From Bufo bufo (lineage: Eukaryota; Chordata; Amphibia; Anura; Bufonidae): a stretch of 64,000 nucleotides of DNA. The stretch is taken from NCBI RefSeq assembly GCF_905171765.1, contig NC_053390.1:504280301-504344300 (forward strand). The letters run 5' to 3'. Positions 22,656 to 31,700 of this stretch are shown one piece after another; the stretch's first letter is position 1; every line of letters begins with the position of its first letter. The position numbers and the translations under genes were made by a program. The notes beneath the pieces were generated by a model, which was not told where the DNA came from, did not search any database, and was given only the letters and a program-made list of their open reading frames with translations.

Positions 22656-23294
22656 GATCCACAGATCCCCCAAAACGGTCACATGACATTTAAAAAAAGT
22701 ATCGGTATTCGGTATCGGTGACTACTTGAAAAAAAGTATCGGTACTTGTACTCGGTCCTAAAAAAGTGGTATCGGGACAACCCTAATACAAAGTGTTTGC
22801 CAAAGTATATGAACACCGCCACCTCCTCAGCTCATATGCCTCGGCAAACGTATCTTTTACTGCAGAGGAGAAATCTCGTCTTGCAGCGCCGCATACACCG
22901 ACTTGCGTGTAATCTGACAGCAGCGCAATGCTTCTGTCCGAATGCACATCAGTGCTGCAGCTAGTCGATCGGTTGGTCCACCTGAAAGGTAAAAAAAACA
23001 AAACAAAAAAGAAAAAACCAGGCCGCAACGCAATAACTTTATTAACTTTAGAACAGAACATATTAACTTTTTTTAAACTTTTTTACTTACCGGTAATTTT
23101 TTTTTTGTTTAGTTTTTTTTACCTTTATAGAACAAACCTCTCCTTCCCCATGGGACAATGTGCAAAGCGCAAATCGCCCAAAGATGTGGCGAAGTACGTT
23201 ATGCACTTTATCCCAGGTGAAAGGAGAGGTTTGCAGCAGCTGTGAGTAAAAGGGCCCTAATAGCCCTGTGTGCCTGTCCTGTGAGATGCAATCC

Positions 23295-25247
23295 CTATGC
23301 TAGGTGTACCTGGGTGTGGTACTTCCGGAAACACTCACCTAAGCATAGGGCAGGGTGGTCAGGGCAGTCAGGACAGAAATAGCGGGTGTCACGCCTTATT
23401 CCACTCCTGCTACAGACACGACATTTTTTTCGGGGTGGCGGTTGGGTTGAGGTAACAGCAACGACACTGGGGAAATGTCGCTCGTGTAGACGGCTAACTA
23501 CACTGGTGGATGGGGCCACGGAACCTCCTGGGTAAAGGAGGTTCGCGATGATCTCTTCCTGGAATTTGAGGAAGGATCCTGTTCTCCCAGCCTTACTGTA
23601 GAGAACAAAACTATTATACAGCGCCAATTGAATTAAATATACAGACACCTTCTTATACCAGCGTCTGGTTCTGCGGGAAACTAAATAGGGAGCCAACATC
23701 TGGTCATTGAAGTCCACCCCTCCCATGAGCGCATTATAGTCGTGGACTGAGAGGGGCTTTTCAATGACACGGGTTGCCCTTTCAATTTGGATTGTCGTGT
23801 CTGCGTGAATGGAGGAGAGCATGTAAACGTCACGCTTGTCTCTCCATTTCACCGCGAGCAGTTCTTCGTTACACAAGGCAGCCCTCTCCCCCCTTGCAAG
23901 ACGGGTGGTTACAAGCTGTTGGGGGAAGCCCACGCGACTAGTTCGCGCGGTGCCACAGGCGCAAATCCGTTCTAGAAACAAATGCCTAAAGAGGGCCACA
24001 CTTGTGTAAAAATTGTCCACATAAAGATGGTACCCCTTGCCGAATAAGGGTGACACCAAGTCCCAGACTGTCTTCCCACTGCTCCCCAGGTAGTCAGGGC
24101 AACCGACCGGCTCCAGGGTCTGATCTTTTCCCTCATAGATCCGAAATTTGTGGGTATAGCCTGTGGCCCTTTCACAGAGCTTATACAATTTGACCCCATA
24201 CCGGGCACGCTTGCTTGGGATGTATTGTTTGAAGCCAAGGCGCCCGGTAAAATGTATTAGGGACTCGTCTACGCAGATGTTTTGCTCAGGGGTATACAAA
24301 TCTGCAAATTTCTGGTTGAAATGGTCTATGAGGGGCCGAATTTTGTGGAGCCGGTCAAAAGCTGGGTGGCTTCTGGGACGGGAGGTGGTGTTGTCGCTAA
24401 AATGCAGAAAACGCAGGATGGTCTCAAATCGTGTCCTGGACATAGCAGCAGAGAACATGGGCATGTGATGAATTGGGTTCGTGGACCAATATGACCGCAA
24501 TTCATGCTTTTTTGTCAGGCCCATGTTGAGGAGAAGGCCCAGAAAAATTTTTAGTTCGGAAACTTGGACTGGTTTCCACCGGAAAGGCTGGGCATAATAG
24601 CTTTCCGGGTTTGCGGTTATAAATTGTGTGGCATACCGGTTTGTCTCTGCCACGACTAAGTCCAAGAGCTCCGCAGTCAAGAACAGCTCAAAAAATCCCA
24701 GGGCCGAACCGATTTGAGCCGTCTCAACCCGAACTCCAGACTGGGCGGTGAAAGGGGGAACTACAGGTGCGGCTGAAGTTGGTGACTGCCAATCAGGGTT
24801 TGCCAGCACCTCAGGGACTCTAGGGGGTCTACGGGCCTGTCTGCGCGGTGGCTGCGACGGGGTAACTACTGCACGTGCCACCGTACCAGCTTCAACTGCC
24901 CTTCTGGTGCTCGCTACTTCACCATGTTGTACGGCAGTGCTGGTACTAGGTCCAGGAAGGGCTGCGCTGCTGGTGTATGCCTCACCACGTGATCCGGCAG
25001 CGACAGCCCCACTCTGCTGCTCTTGAAACGGATCCTGCGTAACCTGTGGTCTAGCGACACGGGGCCGGGTACGCCTGGTGCTGCCAGGGACCTCCACCTC
25101 CTCGTCCGAACTTTGGGTCAGAGAGCCACTGCTTTCCACAGGTTCATATTCTGACCCGCTAGATTCGTCAGATGAGGGTTCCCACTCCTCATCCGACTGG
25201 GTCAGAATCCTGTAGGCCTCTTCAGAAGAATACCCCCTGTTTGACAT
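23295..25247 (-). CDS. piggyBac-type transposase, intact 650 aa (copy 1)
   Basis: A nuclear cut-and-paste transposase that acts at TTAA. The frame is unbroken. Residues 1-60 are acidic and Ser-rich (SDEEWEPSSDESSGSEYEP), as is usual at piggyBac N-termini, and ~60-165 are low-complexity with basic patches. The DDE_Tnp_1_7-type domain runs from about 175 to 550. Catalytic Asp candidates are D327 (ICVDESLIHFTGRL), D411 (YHLYVDNFYTS) and D512/D515 (NALMGGVDFNDQ). The C-terminal Cys-rich domain has C609, C612, C625, C628, C635, C639 and H644 (CRVC, CPDC, CLGEC). The start is the ATG followed by SNRGYSSEEAY, matching the N-terminal SSEEAY motif shared with copy 2 and piggyBac-B. All key residues are present, although the element lacks its right end. 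Confidence 0.95.
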   Translation of the reverse strand: MSNRGYSSEEAYRILTQSDEEWEPSSDESSGSEYEPVESSGSLTQSSDEEVEVPGSTRRTRPRVARPQVTQDPFQEQQSGAVAAGSRGEAYTSSAALPGPSTSTAVQHGEVASTRRAVEAGTVARAVVTPSQPPRRQARRPPRVPEVLANPDWQSPTSAAPVVPPFTAQSGVRVETAQIGSALGFFELFLTAELLDLVVAETNRYATQFITANPESYYAQPFRWKPVQVSELKIFLGLLLNMGLTKKHELRSYWSTNPIHHMPMFSAAMSRTRFETILRFLHFSDNTTSRPRSHPAFDRLHKIRPLIDHFNQKFADLYTPEQNICVDESLIHFTGRLGFKQYIPSKRARYGVKLYKLCERATGYTHKFRIYEGKDQTLEPVGCPDYLGSSGKTVWDLVSPLFGKGYHLYVDNFYTSVALFRHLFLERICACGTARTSRVGFPQQLVTTRLARGERAALCNEELLAVKWRDKRDVYMLSSIHADTTIQIERATRVIEKPLSVHDYNALMGGVDFNDQMLAPYLVSRRTRRWYKKVSVYLIQLALYNSFVLYSKAGRTGSFLKFQEEIIANLLYPGGSVAPSTSVVSRLHERHFPSVVAVTSTQPPPRKKCRVCSRSGIRRDTRYFCPDCPDHPALCLGECFRKYHTQVHLA

Positions 25248-25934
25248 TTTGGACTACTAAATTTAGGGGTATTCCCTGAGACTACCCAAGAAAAAAAGCA
25301 AACCTGTCTTACAAAGGGGAGGCTAGCGAAGTACCGGAGGCCGCTGCGGTTGATAAAAAATATCAAAACAGATTTTTTTATCGCCGCAGTGCGTGTAAAG
25401 TGAATGTGCAGTGATCAAAAAATAATAATTTTTTGTCACTGCGGTGGGGCGGGCGTGGGTGAACGCACGTGTGGGCGACCGATCAGGCCTGATCGGGCAA
25501 ACACTGCGTTTTGGGTGGAGGGCAAACTAAAGTGACACTAATACTATTATAGATCTGACCGTGATCAGTTTTGATCACTTACAGATACTATAAAAGTACA
25601 AATGCTGATTAGCGATACGCTAATCAGCGAATAAAAGTGACTGCGGTGCGGTGGGGTGGGCGCTAACTGATGCTAACTACCTAACCAAGGGGCCTAAACT
25701 ATCCCTAAAACCTAACAGTCAATACCAGTGAAAAAAAAAAAAGTGACAGTTTACACTGATCACTTTTTTTCCTTTCACTAGTGATTGACAGGGGCGATCA
25801 AAGGGGTGATCAAAGGGTTAATTGGGGTGCAGGGGGGTGATCTGGGGCTAAGGTGTGCTGTTTGGTGTACTCACTGTGAAGTCTGCTCCTCTGCTGGATC
25901 CAACCGACGAAAAGGACCAGCAGAGGAGCAGAGA

Positions 25935-25980
25935 AGCCATATAACAGATCATATTTACTAATATGATCTGTTATATGGCT
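25935..25980. repeat. AT-rich hairpin in the piggyBac-A 5' region
   Basis: A near-perfect 20-bp inverted repeat (AGCCATATAACAGATCATAT with its complement) around a short loop. Next to it (25880-25930) is a second inverted pair built on CAGCAGAGGAGCAG. Copy 2 keeps both at about 57890-57985, which suggests subterminal transposase-recognition structure; that role is inference. Confidence 0.7.
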
Positions 25981-26205
25981 TGTGATTCGATTTTTTAAAA
26001 ATCAGCAACCTGCCAGCGACGATCATTGGCTGGCAGGTTGCTGATGCAATTCTCCTCGAACTTTTGCCGGCCCGCGATGCGCATGCGCGGGCCGGCTGTG
26101 ACCGAAATCTCGTGTCTCGCGAGAGGACGCGCCGGCGCGTCCACTCGGAATGAAACAACCACCTCCAGGACGCGTCTGTGCGTACAGCGGTCCGGAGGTG
26201 GTTAA

Positions 26206-26757
26206 GACCCTTTTGTAATAATTGTGATTGTGAATTCGTGAGTTGAGCTGAGCTTAAGTTAATTATAGTTGTGTCTTCGTTTATTAGTGTCTCCTGTGTT
26301 GCCTTCCCCTTCCTATGACTTCTTCTAGTCTTTCTCCCTCTGTGTGTTCCCGATGGTAATGGTTTCGGGGACCCCTGTGATTGTGGTAGTGATGGTCTTC
26401 TAGTGGTTGTGCTGGGTGATGGTGTTTGTGCCTCAGATTGTAATGGTGTGTTGGTGATTCTCTGTTGTGCATAGGGGGTGTGTGATCTAAAAAATGGTGA
26501 GTGGACAATTGATCATATCTATTATTCACAGTCACTTCATATTTATTTTGTGTCTCTTCTTCTCTAATTTCCCTATTATTAAATGGGTTGTCTTTGGATC
26601 TGTTGGTCTTCTCTCTATTATCCAATATATAGGGATTTTTTGGGGGATCTGCATGTTTCCTTCCTTTCCTATTAATTATATCATTCTCAATCCTATCTAA
26701 TCCTTTACAAATTCGTTCTTGCCAATTTATAAATTCATCATTATTATTTCTGTGCAC
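26206..26757 (-). pseudogene. PLE N-terminal region, 5' fragment
   Basis: An open frame of ~157 codons runs from about 26757 to 26284 with no upstream ATG (GTG at the junction). It is rich in His, Asn and Arg (HYNLRHKHHHPAQ). After a frameshift near 26290 it continues as INLSSAQLTNSQSQLLQKG, which resembles the N-terminal block before the PLE reverse transcriptase (NLS...LLxKGL). The TTAA of piggyBac-A copy 1 follows at once, and the protein resumes at about 18601. The 5' end is therefore truncated at about 26755. Confidence 0.7.
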
Positions 26758-27466
26758 TTTTTTTGTTATTTGTTTTTTTTTTAACCATTTTCCAGCTCTG
26801 CATCACTTTTTCTGTGTGTGAGCTGTGACCGCCAAGTGCTTTTCAGTGCATACCTGCATGATCAGAACCTGCGGATTATTTGTGCAGATTTTTTTGCACA
26901 TTTTTTTCATATTTAATTTTTTTGGGTTAAAAAATAACTGGTAGTTAGGGCTTTATATAAATATATATAGAGTTATATATTTATATATATATATAGATAT
27001 AAGTAAAAATTTTAGCCAATGTAGTAACGTTTAATACGATCTGTGCGTGCTGCAGAGCACCACAATCAGTAGTGTGCTCAGTAGCATCTGCACATTTGAG
27101 TTTTGTTTTTTTTCACATTTGTGTGTGAAAAAATAACTGCAGTTAGTGGTAGTTAGTTAGTTAGAGATATATATATATATCTCAATTTCAGTTAGTGTCA
27201 GTTTAGATTTCAGCACGAACACACCATCTGCGTACGTGCATTTTGCAACCACTGAGCACCGATCAGTAGTGTCCATTACTGATAGCGTCTGCTCAGTTTG
27301 CGCTGCAAGTAATTATTTTTTTTGCTGAATTTTTGTTTAGAACTTTTCTTCTAAATGTAAATTTCAATTTTATTACAAGCCCCTTCACGTGTGAAAACAC
27401 TACATACACTTCCCACACTAAATAAAGGTTTACACGTTTCACACGTCACACCCCAATAAAATAAAA

Positions 27467-27994
27467 ATGTCCCATTCATCCCAACGACTATACTCAGCTG
27501 AAGAGGCATACGCCATGCTTGCCTCCAATACAGAGTCTGCCAGTGGGGAAGAAGAGGATGCCACTTTCCTCTACTCCTCTACCCCCTCACCATCATCCGC
27601 TGATGAGGGACCCTTTAGAGCAGGCATTCTCAACCTGCGGGCCCTCCAGCTGTTGTAAAACTACAACTCCCACAATGCCCTGCTGTAGGCTGTTCGGGCA
27701 TGCTGGGAGTTGTATTTTTGCAACAGCTGGAGGGCCGCAGGTTGGGCATGCCTTTTCAGAATCTTCTCTGGAGATTTTGTAAATCTAATGGTGGCCCAAA
27801 CCAATTTATACGCCCAACAATTCATTGCTCAGAACCCTAGTTCGCCATACGCTAGACCCCTAGGTTGGACCCCAGTAGATGCAGCAGAGATGATGAAGTT
27901 TTGGGGACTCGTGTTGCATATGGGCGTAGTAAAGAAGCCAAACTTTAGACAATATTGGAATTCTGACATTTTCTACCAGACTCCAATTTAGTCA
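27467..27994 (+). pseudogene. piggyBac-B transposase, truncated and interrupted
   Basis: It starts at ATG 27467 with SHSSQRLYSAEEAYAMLAS, the same SxEEAYxxL motif as the piggyBac-A transposase, followed by an acidic stretch (SGEEEDA). A palindromic hAT-type MITE at about 27622-27753 interrupts the frame. After it the catalytic-domain N-part is recognisable (FVNLMVAQTNLYAQQFIAQN, PLGWTPVDAAEMMKFWGLVL), corresponding to residues ~190-270 of the piggyBac-A protein. It ends at a stop at about 27989 before any catalytic Asp. A family distinct from A, judged by the low identity. Confidence 0.85.
27622..27753. mobile_element. palindromic MITE (ACTACAACTCCCA family)
   Basis: The inverted ends are CAGGCATTCTCAACCTGCGG and CCGCAGGTTGGGCATGCC, with mirrored CCCTCCAGCTGTTG and ACTACAACTCCCA blocks. 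It is related to the element at 48738-48870, which shows an 8-bp duplication. It lies within the piggyBac-B transposase frame. Confidence 0.75.
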
Positions 27995-28786
27995 GACCAT
28001 GAACCGGAAGCGGTTTGAATGGCAGCAAAAATCCATGTCTGCCAATTCAGGCCTGCAAAAAACATATTTTGCACTTTGCCTGTAGAGGCCTGCTGTGCGC
28101 CAATACAGCAGGCTACGAGCACATATGGGGTGTTCGCAAAATGGGGAACATATACTGGGGTGCATTTTCTCCTTTAACCCCTTGTGTAAGTGAAAAATTG
28201 GGGTCTGCTAGTAATTTTTCATTTTTACAAATGTGTGCTTCGAAATGCTCTTTCTAGTATTTCTGCCTTCTGTGAGACACCTGTTTGGTAAAAAGTACCC
28301 TTACCACCACTTAAAATGTTCGTACGGGGGTGTAGTTTCTGGAATGGGGTCACTTTTGAGGGTTTCCACTCTAGGGCCACCTCTGGGTGTCTTCATATGC
28401 GACATAGCTTCCAATTACCATTCCAGCTAAATCCTCTCTCCTAACTGCCATATGGTGCTCCTTCCACTCTGAAGCCTGCCGTGCGGCTATACTTCATGTA
28501 GGGTGCATTTTCTCCTGTTACCCCTTGTGAAAGTGAAAAATGTGGGTGTAAAGCAACTGTTTCTGGAAAAAATTGTGTGTGGTAGACAGAGGTAGATTTG
28601 GTTAGCAAATGTTTGGCAAAAGAAAATTATTTGTAGGTTCGTCCACTAGTAATATGTCCGCTCCTGCCGCCACTGCAAACCGACCACAGCCAGACATCAT
28701 CTGCACCTTGTCCGTCATGTTCCACACTGTCACTGCTGCAACCAACTGCTACAACAACTGCAAGGCCAGACATCTTCTGCACCTGT

Positions 28787-31700
28787 ATTGCCGTCTGGTG
28801 TATGGGAAATAGACAGTTCACTGTGAGCAGGCTAAACTCCATGTCTGAAGAGGACCTCACCAGCAGGAGAACCTCTCTATATATAACACATAGAAAAGGT
28901 CCGTCTGGTGTATGGGAAATAGACAGTTCACTGTGAGCAGGCTAAACTCCATGTCTGAAGAGGACCTCACCAGCAGGAGAACCTCTCTATATATAACACA
29001 TAGAAAAGGTCCGTCTGGTGTATGGGAAATAGACAGTTCATTGTGAGCAGGCTAAACCCCATGTCTGAAGAGGACCTCACCAGCAGGAGAACCTCTCTGT
29101 ATATAACACATAGAAAAGGTCCGCCTGGTGTATGGGAAATAGGCAGTTCACTGTTAGAAGGCTAAACTTCATGTCTGAAGAGGACCTCACCAGCAGGAGA
29201 ACCTCTCTATATATAACACATAGAAAAGGTAAGTCTGGTGTATGGGAAATAGACAGTTCACTGTGAGCAGGCTAAACTCCATGTCTGAAGAGGACCTCAC
29301 CAGCAGGAGAACCTCTCTATATATAACACATAGAAAAGGTCCGTCTGGTGTATGGGAAATAGACAGTTCACTGTTAGAAGGCTAAACTCCATGTCTGAAG
29401 AGGACCTCACCAGCAGGAGAACCTCTCTATATATAACACATAGAAAAGGTCCGTCTGGTGTATGGGAAATTGACAGTTCACAGTTAGAAGGCTAAACTCC
29501 ATACCTGAAGAGGACCTCACCAGCAGGAGAACCTCTCTGTATATAACACATAGAAAAGGTCCAACTGGTGTATGGGAAATAGACAGTTTACTGTGAGCAG
29601 GCTAAACTCCATGTCTGAAGAGGACCTCACCAGCAGGAGAACCTCTCTGTATATAACACATAGAAAAGGTCCGTCTGGTGTATGGGAAATAGACAGTTCA
29701 CTGTTAGAAGGCTAAACTCCATGCCTGAAGAGGACCTCACCAGCAGGAGAACCTCTCTGTATATAACACATAGAAAAGGTCCGTCTGGTGTATGGGAAAT
29801 AGACAGTTCACTGTGAGCAGGCTAAACCCCATGTCTGAAGAGGACCTCACCAGCAGGAGAACCTCTCTGTATATAACACATAGAAAAGGTCCGCCTGGTG
29901 TATGGGAAATAGGCAGTTCACTGTTAGAAGGCTAAACTTCATGTCTGAAGAGGACCTCACCAGCAGGAGAACCTCTCTATATATAACACATAGAAAAGGT
30001 AAGTCTGGTGTATGGGAAATAGACAGTTCACTGTGAGCAGGCTAAACTCCATGTCTGAAGAGGACCTCACCAGCAGGAGAACCTCTCTATATATAACACA
30101 TAGAAAAGGTCCGTCTGGTGTATGGGAAATAGACAGTTCACTGTGAGCAGGCTAAACCCCATGTCTGAAGAGGACCTCACCAGCAGGAGAACCTCTCTGT
30201 ATATAACACATAGAAAATGTCCGTCTGGTGTATGGGAAATAGACTGTTCACTGTTAGAAGGCTAAACTTCATGTCTGAAGAGGACCTCACCAGCAGGAGA
30301 ACCTCTCTATATATAACACATAGAAAAGGTCCGTCTGGTGTATGGGAAATAGACAGTTCACTGTGAGCAGGCTAAACTCCATGTCTGAAGAGGACCTCAC
30401 CAGCAGGAGAACCTCTCTGTATATAACACATAGAAAAGGTCCGTCTGGTGTATGGGAAATAGACAGTTCACTGTGAGCAGGCTAAACCCCATGTCTGAAG
30501 AGGACCTCACCAGCAGGAGAACCTCTCTGTATATAACACATAGAAAAGGTCCGTCTGGTGTATGGGAAATAGACAGTTCACTGTTAGAAGGCTAAACTTC
30601 ATGTCTGAAGAGGACCTCACCAGCAGGAGAACCTCTCTATATATAACACATAGAAAAGGTCCGTCTGGTGTATGGGAAATAGACAGTTCACTGTGAGCAG
30701 GCTAAACTCCATGTCTGAAGAGGACCTCACCAGCAGGAGAACCTCTCTATATATAACACATAGAAAAGGTCCGTCTGGTGTATGGGAAATAGACAGTTCA
30801 CTGTTAGAAGGCTAAACTCCATGCATGAAGTGGACCTCACCAGCAGAAGAACCTCTCTGTATATAACACATAGAAAAGGTCCGTCTGGTGTATGGGAAAT
30901 AGACAGTTCACTGTGAGCAGGCTAAACTCCATGTCTGAAGAGGACCTCACCAGCAGGAGAACCTCTCTATATATAACACATAGAAAAGGTCCGTCTGGTG
31001 TATGGGAAATAGACAGTTCACTGTGAGCAGGCTAAACTCCATGTCTGAAGAGGACCTCACCAGCAGGAGAACCTCTCTATATATAACACATAGAAAAGGT
31101 CCGTCTGGTGTATGGGAAATAGACAGTTCACTGTTAGAAGGCTAAACTCCATGCCTGAAGAGGACCTCACCAGCAGGAGAACCTCTCTTTATATAACACA
31201 TAGAAAAGGTCCGTCTGGTGTATGGGAAATAGACAGTTCACTGTTAGAAGGCTAAACTCCATGTCTGAAGAGGACCTCACCAGCAGGAGAACCTCTCTAT
31301 ATATAACACATAGAAAAGGTCCGTCTGGTGTATGGGAAATAGACAGTTCACTGTTAGAAGGCTAAACTCCATACCTGAAGAGGACCTCACCAGCAGGAGA
31401 ACCTCTCTGTATATAACACATAGAAAAGGTCCGTCTGGTGTATGGGAAATAGACAGTTCACTGTGAGCAGGCTAAACTCCATGTCTGAAGAGGACCTCAC
31501 CAGCAGGAGAACCTCTCTGTATATAACACATAGAAAAGGTCCGTCTGGTGTATGGGAAATAGACAGTTCACTGTTAGAAGGCTAAACTCCATGCCTGAAG
31601 AGGACCTCACCAGCAGGAGAACCTCTCTGTATATAACACATAGAAAAGGTCCGTCTGGTGTATGGGAAATAGACAGTTCACTGTGAACAGGCTAAACCCC

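Larger units (their letters stand above)
21440..22785. mobile_element. non-autonomous hAT element, 1,346 bp
   Basis: The exact 8-bp target duplication ATACAAAG is at 21432-21439 and 22786-22793. The inverted ends are TAGGGTTGTCCCGATACCGA and GTATCGGGACAACCCTA. The paralogous site in piggyBac-A copy 2 (61059-61066) holds a single copy of the same 8 bp and no insert. Inside are a ~400-bp palindrome and a 26-bp minisatellite; no transposase. Confidence 0.97.
18623..26201 (-). mobile_element. piggyBac-A copy 1, right end missing
   Basis: The left end is intact: TTAA at 26202-26205, then CCACCTCCGGACCG inward on the minus strand, identical in type to copy 2 at 57665. An intact 650-aa transposase (23295-25247) lies inside. 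Downstream comes an alternating inverted array (18635-21110) interrupted outside by an hAT insertion at 21440-22785. The right end is lost: sequence matching copy 2 stops inside the array near 18635 and PLE sequence resumes by about 18622. Near 26068-26098 a GC-rich hairpin (GGCCGG with CCGGCC), and at 25935-25980 an AT-rich hairpin around ATATGATCTGTTATATGGC, are shared with copy 2. It was inserted into the PLE just after the INLSSAQLTN region. Confidence 0.93.
13236..26757 (-). mobile_element. Penelope-like element (PLE), nested-insertion host
   Basis: The minus strand carries, in order, a PLE N-terminal region (26757-26206), reverse transcriptase (18622-17842 and 16274-15711) and a GIY-YIG endonuclease (15664-14843), then a 3' region with a hammerhead-like ribozyme. 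Three nested insertions interrupt it: Tc1-B at 16277-17839, piggyBac-A copy 1 at 18623-26201, and the hAT element inside the latter. The 5' end appears truncated at about 26755, where piggyBac-B sequence begins. The two piggyBac-B segments on either side share about 400 bp. Confidence 0.85.
26752..28608 (+). mobile_element. piggyBac-B, right copy, degenerate
   Basis: Its first ~430 bp duplicate 12829-13235. A piggyBac-type transposase remnant follows at 27467-27991, then non-coding sequence (28100-28560) with two diverged copies of a TGCATTTTCTCCT..CCCCTTGTG motif and a GGAATGGGGTCACTTTTGAG stretch that recalls the tail of other frog piggyBac elements. No clear right end with TTAA was found before the satellite. 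Confidence 0.6.

Noticed and set aside
22000..22690. Minus-strand frames of up to 212 codons with repeated Trp/Cys/Gly
   Set aside because: The 26-bp repeat is open in three frames at once; there is no sign of selection for coding.
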